This document shows positions 7,258 to 15,842 of a stretch of DNA of 64,000 nucleotides, piece by piece. This DNA comes from Chryseobacterium sp. KACC 21268. Its GTDB lineage: Bacteria; Bacteroidota; Bacteroidia; Flavobacteriales; Weeksellaceae. A program made the translations under genes and the position numbers. The stretch is from contig CP117875.1 in the NCBI GenBank assembly GCA_028736075.1, positions 3,348,001-3,412,000 on the forward strand. The letters run 5' to 3'. The stretch's first letter is position 1. Each line of letters opens with the position of its first letter. The notes beneath the pieces are model-generated. The model was given only the letters and a program-made list of their open reading frames with translations. It did no database searches and was not told the DNA's origin.

Positions 7258-8313
7258 TTAAATCTTATAGTTTTTGTATTTTGATATAAACCCCGTAACT
7301 TTTATTTCTAAATCGATTAATTGTTGCCTCTCAGTATCACTTAATGTAGATTTGTCTTTATTAATATTTCTTATTTCCTTTAGTAAATTAGTAAAGTTAT
7401 TGACTTCTATTTTCAACTCATCTTGGAAGTTACCAAGAATTTGTTTTTTTCTACCATCAAATTCTATTGGATATTTTTTAATATCAACAACCTGATTAAG
7501 ATTCTGTAATTCCAATTTGATATTTTGTATTTTATTTTCTACTTCATATGAAAAATCGTTATACTTTTTATTATTAAAATCGATCCAGTAATCAATGAAA
7601 AAACCAACGTAATTTTCTTGTAACTTTTCTCTTATTTGATCATCATTTAGATTTTTTAAATAAATTTCATACTCAAAGTTTTCTAAATTAAATGTATTAT
7701 CATCTTTTCTAATTTGTTCTATAATTCTCTCAAAAATAAATAAAATTACATATAAAAGAAGTACGATTTTAATAAAGATAAACTTTTCATCTAATTGTAT
7801 TTTAATTGACATTATTATCGAAAAAACTATAACTCCAAGGGAAATAAAAAAAATTAATGCTTCCAAAGGCTTATTATTTTCATCAATATTTGATTTTATT
7901 AATTTTATATCATCTTTTTCTAAAATTGTATTTAAAACTAATATAAGAGTTATAATATTCAATACTCCTAAAAAAAGAAAGTATACTATATTCAATTGAT
8001 CTGTTCTGTAAATAAATGAAAATAGAGTACTTAATATTGGTATCATAAAGAAAATTATTGTTAATACATATCCGTAGAAACTAGTGTTTGATTTATCATA
8101 TTTAATTCTCGTGAAGTTTGAAAAGAATTTTTTCTCAGGTTGAAAAGATGATACTATGAAGTAAATAGCAATCATTGAGTTTGATACAAAACTTACTAAA
8201 AATATTGAGTTGTAAATATCTAAATTTTCTAAATTTTGGAAATAGTACAAAGAATTTTTATACAATTTATAAATGCAAAATATCAATGCCGAATATAAAA
8301 CATATGAAGTCAT
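7258..8313 (-). CDS. AT-rich multi-pass membrane protein with C-terminal coiled coil, unknown function
   Basis: A 351-residue protein with about six hydrophobic segments in the first 200 residues (an N-terminal one, then pairs near 40-55, 85-105, 110-130, 150-170 and 180-195). A Lys/Glu/Asn-rich cytoplasmic part of about 150 residues follows, with heptad-like helices. No family is recognised. The gene is much richer in A/T than its neighbours. Its ATG overlaps the stop of a 26-codon ORF (ATGA), indicating translational coupling. The architecture resembles membrane effectors of accessory islands, but that is only a guess. Confidence 0.65.
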   Translation of the reverse strand: MTSYVLYSALIFCIYKLYKNSLYYFQNLENLDIYNSIFLVSFVSNSMIAIYFIVSSFQPEKKFFSNFTRIKYDKSNTSFYGYVLTIIFFMIPILSTLFSFIYRTDQLNIVYFLFLGVLNIITLILVLNTILEKDDIKLIKSNIDENNKPLEALIFFISLGVIVFSIIMSIKIQLDEKFIFIKIVLLLYVILFIFERIIEQIRKDDNTFNLENFEYEIYLKNLNDDQIREKLQENYVGFFIDYWIDFNNKKYNDFSYEVENKIQNIKLELQNLNQVVDIKKYPIEFDGRKKQILGNFQDELKIEVNNFTNLLKEIRNINKDKSTLSDTERQQLIDLEIKVTGFISKYKNYKI

Positions 8314-8390
8314 TCCTGACTCTCTTTTTCTTTGAAAATTCTATCGTTTAGTTTAGAAATAAAATTTTTAAAATTTTCTTGGTTAGCCAT
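8310..8390 (-). CDS. 26-residue ORF translationally coupled to the membrane protein
   Basis: ATG at 8390 and TGA at 8312-8310 encode 26 residues beginning MANQENFKNFISKL and ending KEKESQE, a charged, amphipathic-looking peptide. The stop and the next gene's start share ATGA. It could be a leader peptide, a small partner protein or a truncated remnant. Evidence is the exact 4-base overlap and the plausible composition; no homologue is known to me. Confidence 0.45.
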   Translation of the reverse strand: MANQENFKNFISKLNDRIFKEKESQE

Positions 8391-8523
8391 ATTAGTTTTT
8401 TAAATATTAGTAGCAATATAAAAAATATTTAAAGATTCTAATATTTAATTTTGATAAAATCTAAACAAATTATAATTAAAGTATAATTTTAATAATCAAA
8501 CAAACTCTCAATTTTTTTTTAAA

Positions 8524-9282
8524 ATGCAAAACCTAGGAATCATCGGCTACGGCTGGCTCGGAAATCACATCGCAGAAAGACTGTCAGACCGATACAACAT
8601 CTTCGCTACCACCACCACGCCTTCTAAAGCACAAGACCTCAACGCCAAAGGCTACCACGCTACTCTAGTCAGTTTTCCCGACGAACTGGATGCCAATATG
8701 AAACCGTGGGAAGTTGCAAAAGATTTGGATGCCATTATCATAAGCGTGCCGTTTTCAGGACTTCGCGGGGCGCAGATTGCGATGAATGACAAACGTCAAA
8801 ACCTGCTGAACTTTCTTGGCGATTACAAAGGTCAATTGTTTTTAATGAGTTCCACCGGCGTTTATCCTCAGTCAGAAAAGGAATTTACGGAAGATGATAC
8901 GCCTGCTGAAAATGTGGAAAGTGAAAGTTTTATTTTGGAACAATTTCCTCAGACCAACATTCTGAGATTAGCCGGATTAATGGGTAGCGAAAGGCTTTTG
9001 AAGAATTATAATATTTCCGACCTGCATCTATTAGTCAACCATATTCACTACGCGGATATTTGTTCTGCTGTTGAAAAAATGCTGGACAATCAATCTCAAT
9101 CCAAAGTTTACAACATCGTAGCACCCATTCATCCGAACAAAGAGGAAGTGATTAATGCACAGAAAGATTTACCTTACAATGGGGAAAGAGCAACCACGGG
9201 CAGAACTATTTCGCCAGCCAGATTAATCTCAGATTTAAACTTCGAGTTCCAATATCCCGATCCGAGGTATTTCCATCTCTAA
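8524..9282 (+). CDS. NAD(P)-binding Rossmann protein, atypical SDR/epimerase (YeeZ-like)
   Basis: A 252-residue protein with an N-terminal dinucleotide-binding motif GYGWLG (8-13) and an SDR-like region SSTGVYPQSEKEFTEDD that carries the epimerase-type SSTGVYP segment, followed by RLAGLMG and HIHYADICSAV, all typical of the YeeZ/atypical extended-SDR group. The true substrate is unknown. It is a single gene preceded by about 130 bp of AT-rich DNA and followed by a terminator at 9308. GC content is higher than in the preceding membrane gene, so the AT-rich segment ends before it. Confidence 0.8.
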   Translation: MQNLGIIGYGWLGNHIAERLSDRYNIFATTTTPSKAQDLNAKGYHATLVSFPDELDANMKPWEVAKDLDAIIISVPFSGLRGAQIAMNDKRQNLLNFLGDYKGQLFLMSSTGVYPQSEKEFTEDDTPAENVESESFILEQFPQTNILRLAGLMGSERLLKNYNISDLHLLVNHIHYADICSAVEKMLDNQSQSKVYNIVAPIHPNKEEVINAQKDLPYNGERATTGRTISPARLISDLNFEFQYPDPRYFHL

Positions 9283-9307
9283 TCTCACTTCAATTTATAC
9301 AAATCAC

Positions 9308-9335
9308 AAACCTGCCCATCGGCAGGTTTTTTTAT
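9308..9335 (+). terminator. Intrinsic terminator, CCTGCC/GGCAGG type
   Basis: The stem AAACCTGCC/GGCAGGTTT with loop CATC is followed by a T-run, 25 bp after the Rossmann gene. Confidence 0.85.
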
Positions 9336-9570
9336 GAAAACCGGTCGCTGACAAAACCATTAAGTAGATTTCGTGAAGAACAAAATGTGGTATTTATACG
9401 GAACAATCTGACGTTTTTTATCACAAACTTTGTACTGCAGTAGGAAGCTAAGGAAATTCGATTTTCTGAGAAGGAAGTCAAAGGCAGTCGGAAAAGCGAA
9501 AACAGAAAGATGTTTTTATTCAATATAATCAAAAGCACAAAGGTTAGTATTAATTATAAAACTACAGATT

Positions 9571-10272
9571 ATGAAAAAGCGATTCTATTTTTTTGGTTTG
9601 GTCTTGTTGGCGACCGTCACCCGTGCACAGGTCGGAATCAACACCACCGACCCCAAATCCACACTGGACATCAATGGTAATATGACTATCAGAACTATTG
9701 CCAATGTAGAAAATGTGACTTCAGATCATACCATCCTCCTTCGGGATACGTCACCCAATGGAGACAGCGAAATCAAGGAAATCAACAGCGATCGCCTTTT
9801 CCACGGAAGCACCGCCTACTATGCCACCAAAAACGGAAACTGGTCACTCCTGAATCTCAGCATCGGCGGAAACTGGCAAAAACTGAACATCACAGGCAGT
9901 ACAGACACCAAGCTTGGCAATCCTGCCCTGTTTACAGATGGCGTTTATACCGCTCAGAAGTCCGGAATTTATGTTATCAGTTATGAATTCCAATTGGAAG
10001 CCGGCGTGAATCTAGAAGCACTTGGCGGTAAAAAACTCGGCATTTTAAAAAACAACGAGATCTGGGAAGAGAAAAGCTTTGACGGCGTACGGGTATCACT
10101 GCTTGGCATCACGCTGGCTTCCGTTCCCATTACCTCGTCGGGCATCCAGTCCATCGTTTCACTCAATACCGGAGACACACTCACCTTTGCCGTAGATCTC
10201 AACGGACTGCTAAATCTGGGACTGCTAACCAATACAAAAGTGAATCTCTATGTTTACAGGATTACGAGTTAA
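9571..10272 (+). CDS. Secreted protein with fibre-like N-terminus and C1q/TNF-like C-terminal domain
   Basis: A 233-residue exported protein. The signal peptide runs to about residue 19 (LLATVTRAQ). The mature N-terminus VGINTTDPKSTLDING is the motif found at the start of many flavobacterial fibre-like surface proteins. The C-terminal 130 residues (LFTDGVYTAQKSGIYVISYE … VSLNTGDTLTFAVDLNG) resemble the C1q/TNF jelly roll in strand pattern. Members usually form trimers. No sorting domain for type IX secretion is seen. Partner and ligand are unknown. Confidence 0.7.
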   Translation: MKKRFYFFGLVLLATVTRAQVGINTTDPKSTLDINGNMTIRTIANVENVTSDHTILLRDTSPNGDSEIKEINSDRLFHGSTAYYATKNGNWSLLNLSIGGNWQKLNITGSTDTKLGNPALFTDGVYTAQKSGIYVISYEFQLEAGVNLEALGGKKLGILKNNEIWEEKSFDGVRVSLLGITLASVPITSSGIQSIVSLNTGDTLTFAVDLNGLLNLGLLTNTKVNLYVYRITS

Positions 10273-10430
10273 GTTTTTCTTTGATCACAATTTTAAGTAA
10301 CTTTTCCAACCTTTGCACATGAAAATGCATCTTAGATAAAAAGACCTTATGAAATCGCCATCATTTCGAAACTGAAATACCGATAAAGATTGAAGATTGC
10401 GTAAGACCTAAAAACAAATAAGATCCAATT

Positions 10431-11102
10431 ATGAAAGTTACCATCCCAAAACCGTGTCACGAAAACTGGGCGACGATGACGCCCGAAGAGAAAGGCAGAT
10501 TCTGCCAAGTTTGTTCCAAGAGCGTACGAGATTTCACAAACGCTTCCGATCTGGAAATTATGAATGATCTTTTCCAAAATCCAAACATCTGCGGCAATTT
10601 CCGCGTAGATCAACTGGACAGAAACCTCAGCTATTCCTTCATCAATTCTTTGTTTGCAAAATTTGCCGTTGGTTTTGTCCTCACGTCCGGAGGCATCGTC
10701 TCGGCACAGACTCAACCGAAAGTGAATCATCCCGTAAAAACAGACGTCCCGATACAGGTCAGAGGCGAAGTAGCACAAGTTCAACCGCCTAAAGCACAAC
10801 CTGTTCAAACAGATCAAAACAGACCTATAAGGCTTGGGAAGATTGCTGTATCAAATGCTGATATACAGAATCCAAAAACGCAACAGCTCAGACTTGGAGC
10901 TCCTTTATCCATTAACGAAAACAATCAACCATTATACGTTGTAGAGGGAAAGATTATTACGAATAAACAATTTCAGCAGATCGATCCAAATAACATTAAG
11001 GATCTTAAGGTTTTAAAAGGCAAAGAAGCCATTTCTAAATATGGAGCGAAAGGGAAAAATGGGGTTGTGATTATTAGTTTGAAGAGCAAAATAAATAAGT
11101 AG
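10431..11102 (+). CDS. Protein with N-terminal Cys motif and C-terminal TonB-plug-like domain
   Basis: A 223-residue protein in three parts. Residues 1-40 carry PCHENWATMT followed by GRFCQVCSKSVRDF, giving C-x(n)-C-x-x-C plus His, a possible metal-binding knuckle. Near 75-92 is one hydrophobic segment ending in SAQ. A Pro/Gln-rich linker follows. The last 55 residues (YVVEGKIITNKQFQQIDPNN, then KVLKGKEAISKYGAKGKNGV) match the plug fold of SusC-type TonB receptors. No barrel follows. It may be an inner-membrane-anchored partner for receptors. Architecture is clear; function is inferred. Confidence 0.7.
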   Translation: MKVTIPKPCHENWATMTPEEKGRFCQVCSKSVRDFTNASDLEIMNDLFQNPNICGNFRVDQLDRNLSYSFINSLFAKFAVGFVLTSGGIVSAQTQPKVNHPVKTDVPIQVRGEVAQVQPPKAQPVQTDQNRPIRLGKIAVSNADIQNPKTQQLRLGAPLSINENNQPLYVVEGKIITNKQFQQIDPNNIKDLKVLKGKEAISKYGAKGKNGVVIISLKSKINK

Positions 11103-11125
11103 ATTTTCTTTACTGATTTTAAAAT

Positions 11126-11153
11126 AAAAAACCTGCGTTGGGCAGGTTTTTTA
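11126..11153. terminator. Bidirectional terminator, CCTGC/GCAGG type
   Basis: Stem AAAACCTGC/GCAGGTTTT with a 5-base loop and flanking A and T runs, between the plug-domain gene and the convergent 595-residue gene. Confidence 0.85.
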
Positions 11154-11160
11154 ATTAAAT

Positions 11161-12948
11161 CTATTTTTCTAATTGTAATATCTGAAAATCCACTCCTAAA
11201 TTCCTCATATTTTTAGATAATTCAACCAAAGTAAATTTTGCAATATTAGAATCAAATTTATCAATTTCTTTATCCAATCTCCTGCCACTATTAGAGGTGT
11301 CTAAAACAGCTAATACAAAAATTATTTTTTTGTCCCTTATCTTCTTAATAAATTGTGTTTTACTTACATCTTCGAATTGTGTTTTTGCATTTTGATAATA
11401 AATAGACTCACCATTATTATTTTTCACAGAATCATAAAGACTTTCAAGATATTTGTAATCATCTTTTACATCTTCTAATACTTTTCTCGAGGCAATGTAA
11501 ACTTGGTTACATAAATCTCGCATTGAATTATCAAATCCTTTTTTAATATGATAAAAATAAATATTATCTCCCTCAATTTTTAGAATATCACAAGCTTCTA
11601 TATTGAAGGGAGTAAATTTATCAAAAACAAAGGTGTTTTCTTTTGTTAAATAACTAGCATTGTAATCATTCTCTATTTTTAAAGTATCTTCCCATTTTTC
11701 AAGTCTTGGGCCTAAATACTTATTTTCTTCAAGAAAATTAGATGTCTGATCGTTTATCTTATCAATAAAAGATTGTTTGATTTGATACCAATCTTTTTCA
11801 AGTAAAAAATAATTTTGACCATTATAAACAATTTCTGAGCAAAAGTGACTAGAAAGATTCTCATAAGTTAATGTAATATTGTTTTCATCAAACGTTTCTA
11901 ATCTTGCAGAATTTATAATTTTTTTGAATTCTTCATAATTTAGCGAATCCCCACAAGCCGTAAGTATTTCAAATATCACCGATTGAAATTCTCTAAACAC
12001 ATCATCAATAATAATTTCTTTAGGTTTTCTTCTAAAATGAAAACTAAGCTTTGATTTAGTTGCTTGAAAATATTTATCAAAATCTTTGTTACTAATTTCA
12101 ATACTAAAAAAATTATTAGAATCAATATAATTTTGATATGCGTTAGTTACTAATGTATCAAACAAGTTTTCTTTAAGAACAGCTTCAGATTTTGCAACTT
12201 TATTTACACTATTTATTTCAATAGGATCCTCATTGTCAAAAAGGTACTCACACCTTTTTATTATTTTCAAAAGTTCATCAAAAGAAATGGATTTTTTTAT
12301 CGAGAACGAATCTTTTGCAATACATAAACTGTTGCTATTTAAATCTTTTAAATTAAACCCGAAAGATTTTACTAAAATATCTTTTGTGAGTAAAGCATTT
12401 AATTCATTGTAAATTTTTCCAAAGCTGTCATTATCATATAGATTATAATCATTCCTGAAAAATTTTATTTCGCCTTGAATCCCACCCGTGAGATTCCTTT
12501 CCTTAACTGACTTTAGGGCTTTATCATCACTTTTTACTATTCGCGCTAAAATCTCAATTCCAAAATCAGTAGTTGCGATTTCTTTAATAGTTATATGAGC
12601 ATAACCTCCTGTTGAAGCATATATTTTGTTTGTTAATTTATTTTGAAATAGAATTATATAACTTTCTGAACTTGATTTATTTACTTTTAAAATATTTTGA
12701 TCAGCTTCTACTACATTACTAATAAAATCCTTCCATTTTACATCGCTTGGGATTATTTTATAATACACTTTTACATCGTATAGATCGCTTAAATCCTCTT
12801 GTACTTTCTGTTCCTTAAAATCTTTTTTCTTTAAAAATTTATTTAAGTAATCAAAGTCTACATTTTTAGTAATTAATTGCTTTCTTGAATTTTGCTCTCT
12901 TACCTCTTCTCTTAACAAATAGAGATTATTTTGAATTTTTTCAGACAT
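11161..12948 (-). CDS. DUF6119/TIGR04141-like sporadically distributed protein
   Basis: A 595-residue cytoplasmic protein without membrane segments. Order and motifs fit the sporadically distributed TIGR04141/DUF6119 family: a basic N-terminal third, a central CSEIVYNGQNYFLLEKDWYQ segment (the family's Y-x-G…G-x-W-Y-x-I region), then FNIEACDILKIEGDNIYFYH plus KKGFDNSMRDLCNQVYIASR, and a C-terminal fold ending in LGVDFQILQL. The gene is AT-rich and stands alone, convergent with a core-like gene. Members are often seen in variable islands, and a defence role is suspected but unproven. A peculiar repeat array lies just upstream at 13046-13247. Confidence 0.65.
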   Translation of the reverse strand: MSEKIQNNLYLLREEVREQNSRKQLITKNVDFDYLNKFLKKKDFKEQKVQEDLSDLYDVKVYYKIIPSDVKWKDFISNVVEADQNILKVNKSSSESYIILFQNKLTNKIYASTGGYAHITIKEIATTDFGIEILARIVKSDDKALKSVKERNLTGGIQGEIKFFRNDYNLYDNDSFGKIYNELNALLTKDILVKSFGFNLKDLNSNSLCIAKDSFSIKKSISFDELLKIIKRCEYLFDNEDPIEINSVNKVAKSEAVLKENLFDTLVTNAYQNYIDSNNFFSIEISNKDFDKYFQATKSKLSFHFRRKPKEIIIDDVFREFQSVIFEILTACGDSLNYEEFKKIINSARLETFDENNITLTYENLSSHFCSEIVYNGQNYFLLEKDWYQIKQSFIDKINDQTSNFLEENKYLGPRLEKWEDTLKIENDYNASYLTKENTFVFDKFTPFNIEACDILKIEGDNIYFYHIKKGFDNSMRDLCNQVYIASRKVLEDVKDDYKYLESLYDSVKNNNGESIYYQNAKTQFEDVSKTQFIKKIRDKKIIFVLAVLDTSNSGRRLDKEIDKFDSNIAKFTLVELSKNMRNLGVDFQILQLEK

Positions 12949-13045
12949 TAGTAATTAGTTTTATTTATTCAAATCTACAAAACCTCAACCACTTACAATT
13001 ACGGATTTCCGTAAACCAACAAAATAAACCCAACAAAAAACCACT

Positions 13046-13247
13046 CTGCCAAACTGTCAAAAACCACCCAAAATCCAAACCCAACAAAAACACACTTAGG
13101 TAACGGAAAGGTAACAGCGATGTAACGGAAATCATCACCAAAAACAATCTGCCAAATTGTCAAAAACCACCCAAGTTTTAAACAGAGCAAAAGTACAGCA
13201 AGGGTACGGAAAGTGTACGGAGAGTGTACGGAGAGTGTACAGACGTA
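13046..13247. repeat. Two-module iteron-like array upstream of the DUF6119-like gene
   Basis: The stretch 12949-13375 has no convincing gene. It holds a 25-bp direct repeat (CTGCCAAAyTGTCAAAAACC + ACCCA) at 13046-13070 and 13149-13173, 103 bp apart. Each copy is followed by tandem 11-bp repeats: three of GTAACGGAAAG type (13100-13132) and five of GTACGGAAAGT type (13193-13247). ORFs on the minus strand read the two 25-bp copies in different frames, which argues against coding. Confidence 0.8.
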
Positions 13248-13375
13248 GCTTACCAAAAACTTAAGTTAAAATGACAAAACCCTATTCTCAAAAACACAAG
13301 ATTTAACAAATCTTTTAACACCCCAACCCCATCTTTGGAATCATTCTTGAACCTACTCCCGCAAAATCCCCTATT

Positions 13376-13765
13376 ATGGAAGCAAGTACAATCAAAACCA
13401 TCGCAAAATACGGTTTGGGCGCAATGCTCATCTCAGCAGGAATCGGACACCTTACGTTCGCAAGAAAAGAATTTCAGGCTCAGGTTCCGGAGTGGGTGCC
13501 ATTGGAAAAAGATGACACCGTTGTCTATTCCGGCATCGTAGAGATCGCAATGGGCGCCGCCATCATAGCCGCACCCAAGAAATATGAATCACTCGTAGGA
13601 CAACTCGCTGCCGGATTATTCACAGCCGTTTTCCCCGGAAATTATGCACAGTACAAAGAAAGAAGAAACGCTTTCGGGCTCAACTCAGACAACAAAAGAT
13701 TCGCAAGATTATTTATGCAGCCAGCACTCATCGCTTGGGCATTGAAGTCTACGGATAACAAATAA
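13376..13765 (+). CDS. DoxX-like small membrane protein
   Basis: A 129-residue protein with about four hydrophobic helices and the pattern KYGLGAMLISAGIGHLTFAR followed by VPEWVPLEKDDTVVYSGIVE, typical of DoxX/DoxX-like proteins of Bacteroidota. The family is linked to quinone or redox chemistry in membranes, but this member's role is unknown. The start ATG is supported by the N-terminal helix position. It is a single gene; 34 bp downstream begins an inverted repeat, then a terminator. Confidence 0.75.
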   Translation: MEASTIKTIAKYGLGAMLISAGIGHLTFARKEFQAQVPEWVPLEKDDTVVYSGIVEIAMGAAIIAAPKKYESLVGQLAAGLFTAVFPGNYAQYKERRNAFGLNSDNKRFARLFMQPALIAWALKSTDNK

Positions 13766-13798
13766 TCAGCATTCGATTAATAACAAAAAAACACAATA

Positions 13799-13867
13799 TT
13801 GTCATTCCGTAGGAATCTCGACCACGATATTTCGACAAAGACCGTTTAGATTCCTACGGAATGACAA
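13799..13867. repeat. Dispersed inverted repeat TTGTCATTCCGTAGGAATCT, copy A
   Basis: Perfect 20-bp arms at 13799-13818 and 13848-13867 around a 29-base loop. Related copies are at 31013-31082 and 47593-47657. All lie between genes. Confidence 0.9.
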
Positions 13868-13881
13868 ACACTGTAAAGTAG

Positions 13882-13908
13882 AAACTCAGCAATATGTTGA
13901 GTTTTTTT
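13882..13908 (+). terminator. Terminator after the DoxX-like gene
   Basis: Stem AAACTCA/TGAGTTT, 7 bp with a 9-base loop, followed by a T-run. Confidence 0.65.
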
Positions 13909-14017
13909 GATTCCCGCATAGAATAAATCTATGTTAACAGCCTTTCAGAATCAATCTTTATCTCTAAATTTATTGTCATCAAAAATCAAAACGTAATTAA
14001 TCACAATTAACAAAACT

Positions 14018-15643
14018 ATGAGTTCAGAAAATCCAAGCTTCAAAGACATATTCAAAAGCGAAAACGAAATCCCGGAAGAATACAAAGTGCCCGTCATCCA
14101 CCAAAGAGAATATCTCCTAAACGGCGAACTGGTACAATGGAACGGCGACGTCACAGAAATCTATTCCCCAATCTGCATCCCGACAGAAAACGGACTGGAA
14201 AGAAAACTGTTGGGCAGCATCCCAAACATCAGTCCGGAAGACGCAATGGACGTTCTCGAAGCCTCTGTAAAAGCTTACGACAACGGACTCGGCGAATGGC
14301 CATCAATGTCCGTGGAAGGCAGAATCAAATGTATGCAGAAGTTTGTTTACTTAATGATCAAGGAACGCGACTTGGTTATCAAACTACTGATGTGGGAAAT
14401 CGGAAAAACACTCCCAGATTCGACCAAGGAATTCGACAGAACTGTAGATTACATCAACCAAACCATTGACGCATTAAAGGATCTCGACAGAGAATCATCC
14501 AGATTCCAACAGGCAGAAGGCACCATCGCCCAAGTCAGAAGAGCGCCGCTTGGCGTAGTGTTGAGTATGGGACCATTCAATTACCCGTTGAATGAGATTT
14601 TCACAACATTGATTCCGGCTTTGATTATGGGAAATACAATTCTCTTCAAACTTCCCAAACACGGTGTTCTTGCTCATTATCCATTATTAAAAGCATTTCA
14701 GGAAGCATTTCCGGCAGGAACAGTCAATACACTTTACGGAAAAGGTGCAGAAATCATCACTCCTATTATGGAAAGCGGAAAAGTAAATGTTCTCGCCTTC
14801 ATCGGATCCAGCAAAGTGGCAAATGGTTTGAAAAAACTCCATCCAAAAGTCAACAGACTGAGAGCAATTCTCAGTCTTGATGCAAAAAACGCCGCCATCG
14901 TTACCAAACACGCCAACCTCGATATTGCAGTCAGCGAAATTATTCTCGGCTCACTTTCCTTCAACGGTCAAAGATGTACAGCCTTGAAACTGATCTTCGT
15001 TCAGAAAGATGTTGCTGAGGAATTCACTAAGAAATTAACGGCTGCAGTTTCCGCTTTGAAGCCAGGTTTACCTTGGGAAAAAGATGTGAAAATCACACCA
15101 CTTCCGGAAGTCAACAAACCGCCTTATCTTGAAGAATGCATTCAGGATGCGATATCGAAAGGTGCAAAAGTCCTAAACGAAAACGGCGGTTATAACGAAG
15201 CTTCTTTCGTTTTCCCTGCTGTAGTTTATCCTGTCAATGATCAGATGAAATTATACCACGAAGAGCAATTTGGCCCCGTGATTCCGGTGGTTCCTTTTGA
15301 CAGTATTGATGAGCCAATCGACTATCAAGTGAACGCAGACCACGGAATGCAGGTAAGTATTTTCAGCGAAGATCCACAGGAAACATCTAATTTAATTGAT
15401 GCGTTTGTAAATCTTGTAAGCCGCGTAAACATCAATTGTCAGGCGCAGAGAGGTCCGGACGTTTTCCCTTTCACAGGAAGAAAAGACAGCGCAGAAGGAA
15501 CACTTTCTGTCTTTGATGCCTTGAGATCATTCTCCATCAGATCTTTGGTTGCTGCAAAAATCACAGACGCAAATAAGGAACTTTTGAATTCTATCGTTAG
15601 AGACCACGATTCTAACTTCTTGAGTACGGATTATATTTTTTAA
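14018..15643 (+). CDS. gapN: Aldehyde dehydrogenase, non-phosphorylating GAPDH (GapN) type
   Basis: A 541-residue ALDH-superfamily enzyme, closest in motif pattern to NADP-dependent non-phosphorylating glyceraldehyde-3-phosphate dehydrogenase. The catalytic Cys320 lies in FNGQRCTALK, Asn188 in GPFNYP, and the cofactor-binding Lys211 in LFKLPK. The motif that normally reads LELGGK reads L-S-L-D-A-K at 285-290, so the usual catalytic glutamate is replaced. The N-terminus is about 40 residues longer than classic ALDHs. It is a single gene with its own terminator. The GapN assignment is likely but the substrate is not proven. Confidence 0.8.
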   Translation: MSSENPSFKDIFKSENEIPEEYKVPVIHQREYLLNGELVQWNGDVTEIYSPICIPTENGLERKLLGSIPNISPEDAMDVLEASVKAYDNGLGEWPSMSVEGRIKCMQKFVYLMIKERDLVIKLLMWEIGKTLPDSTKEFDRTVDYINQTIDALKDLDRESSRFQQAEGTIAQVRRAPLGVVLSMGPFNYPLNEIFTTLIPALIMGNTILFKLPKHGVLAHYPLLKAFQEAFPAGTVNTLYGKGAEIITPIMESGKVNVLAFIGSSKVANGLKKLHPKVNRLRAILSLDAKNAAIVTKHANLDIAVSEIILGSLSFNGQRCTALKLIFVQKDVAEEFTKKLTAAVSALKPGLPWEKDVKITPLPEVNKPPYLEECIQDAISKGAKVLNENGGYNEASFVFPAVVYPVNDQMKLYHEEQFGPVIPVVPFDSIDEPIDYQVNADHGMQVSIFSEDPQETSNLIDAFVNLVSRVNINCQAQRGPDVFPFTGRKDSAEGTLSVFDALRSFSIRSLVAAKITDANKELLNSIVRDHDSNFLSTDYIF

Positions 15644-15695
15644 GAAGACTCAAAGATGATAGACGAATAGATAATTGACTTCTATTATTATATTT

Positions 15696-15724
15696 AATCC
15701 GCAATGTTGAATTGCGGATTTTTG
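15696..15724 (+). terminator. Terminator after the GapN-like gene
   Basis: Perfect 9-bp stem AATCCGCAA/TTGCGGATT with a 7-base loop and a T-run. Confidence 0.85.
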
Positions 15725-15842
15725 TTATCTGAACGTAGCTTTACATTATTTTTTCGTTATCTGACCGTAGCCGAAGATAAAATCCTCCAACCCATTTCAG
15801 TATTGCTTTTTTTGCAGTATTTTTGAAGTTTAAATTTCTGAA

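Noticed and set aside
13046-13247. CRISPR array
   Set aside because: The repeat units are 11 bp and directly tandem, the 25-bp repeat occurs only twice, and no cas gene is present.
7258-13247. Prophage or integrative element
   Set aside because: No integrase, transposase, phage structural gene or att-like tRNA duplication is seen; the AT-rich genes are isolated singletons.
12965-13256. Two overlapping minus-strand ORFs (60 and 85 codons) with hydrophobic products sharing a GWFLT-WQ stretch
   Set aside because: They lie wholly in the repeat array and read its two 25-bp copies in different frames; composition is explained by the repeats.
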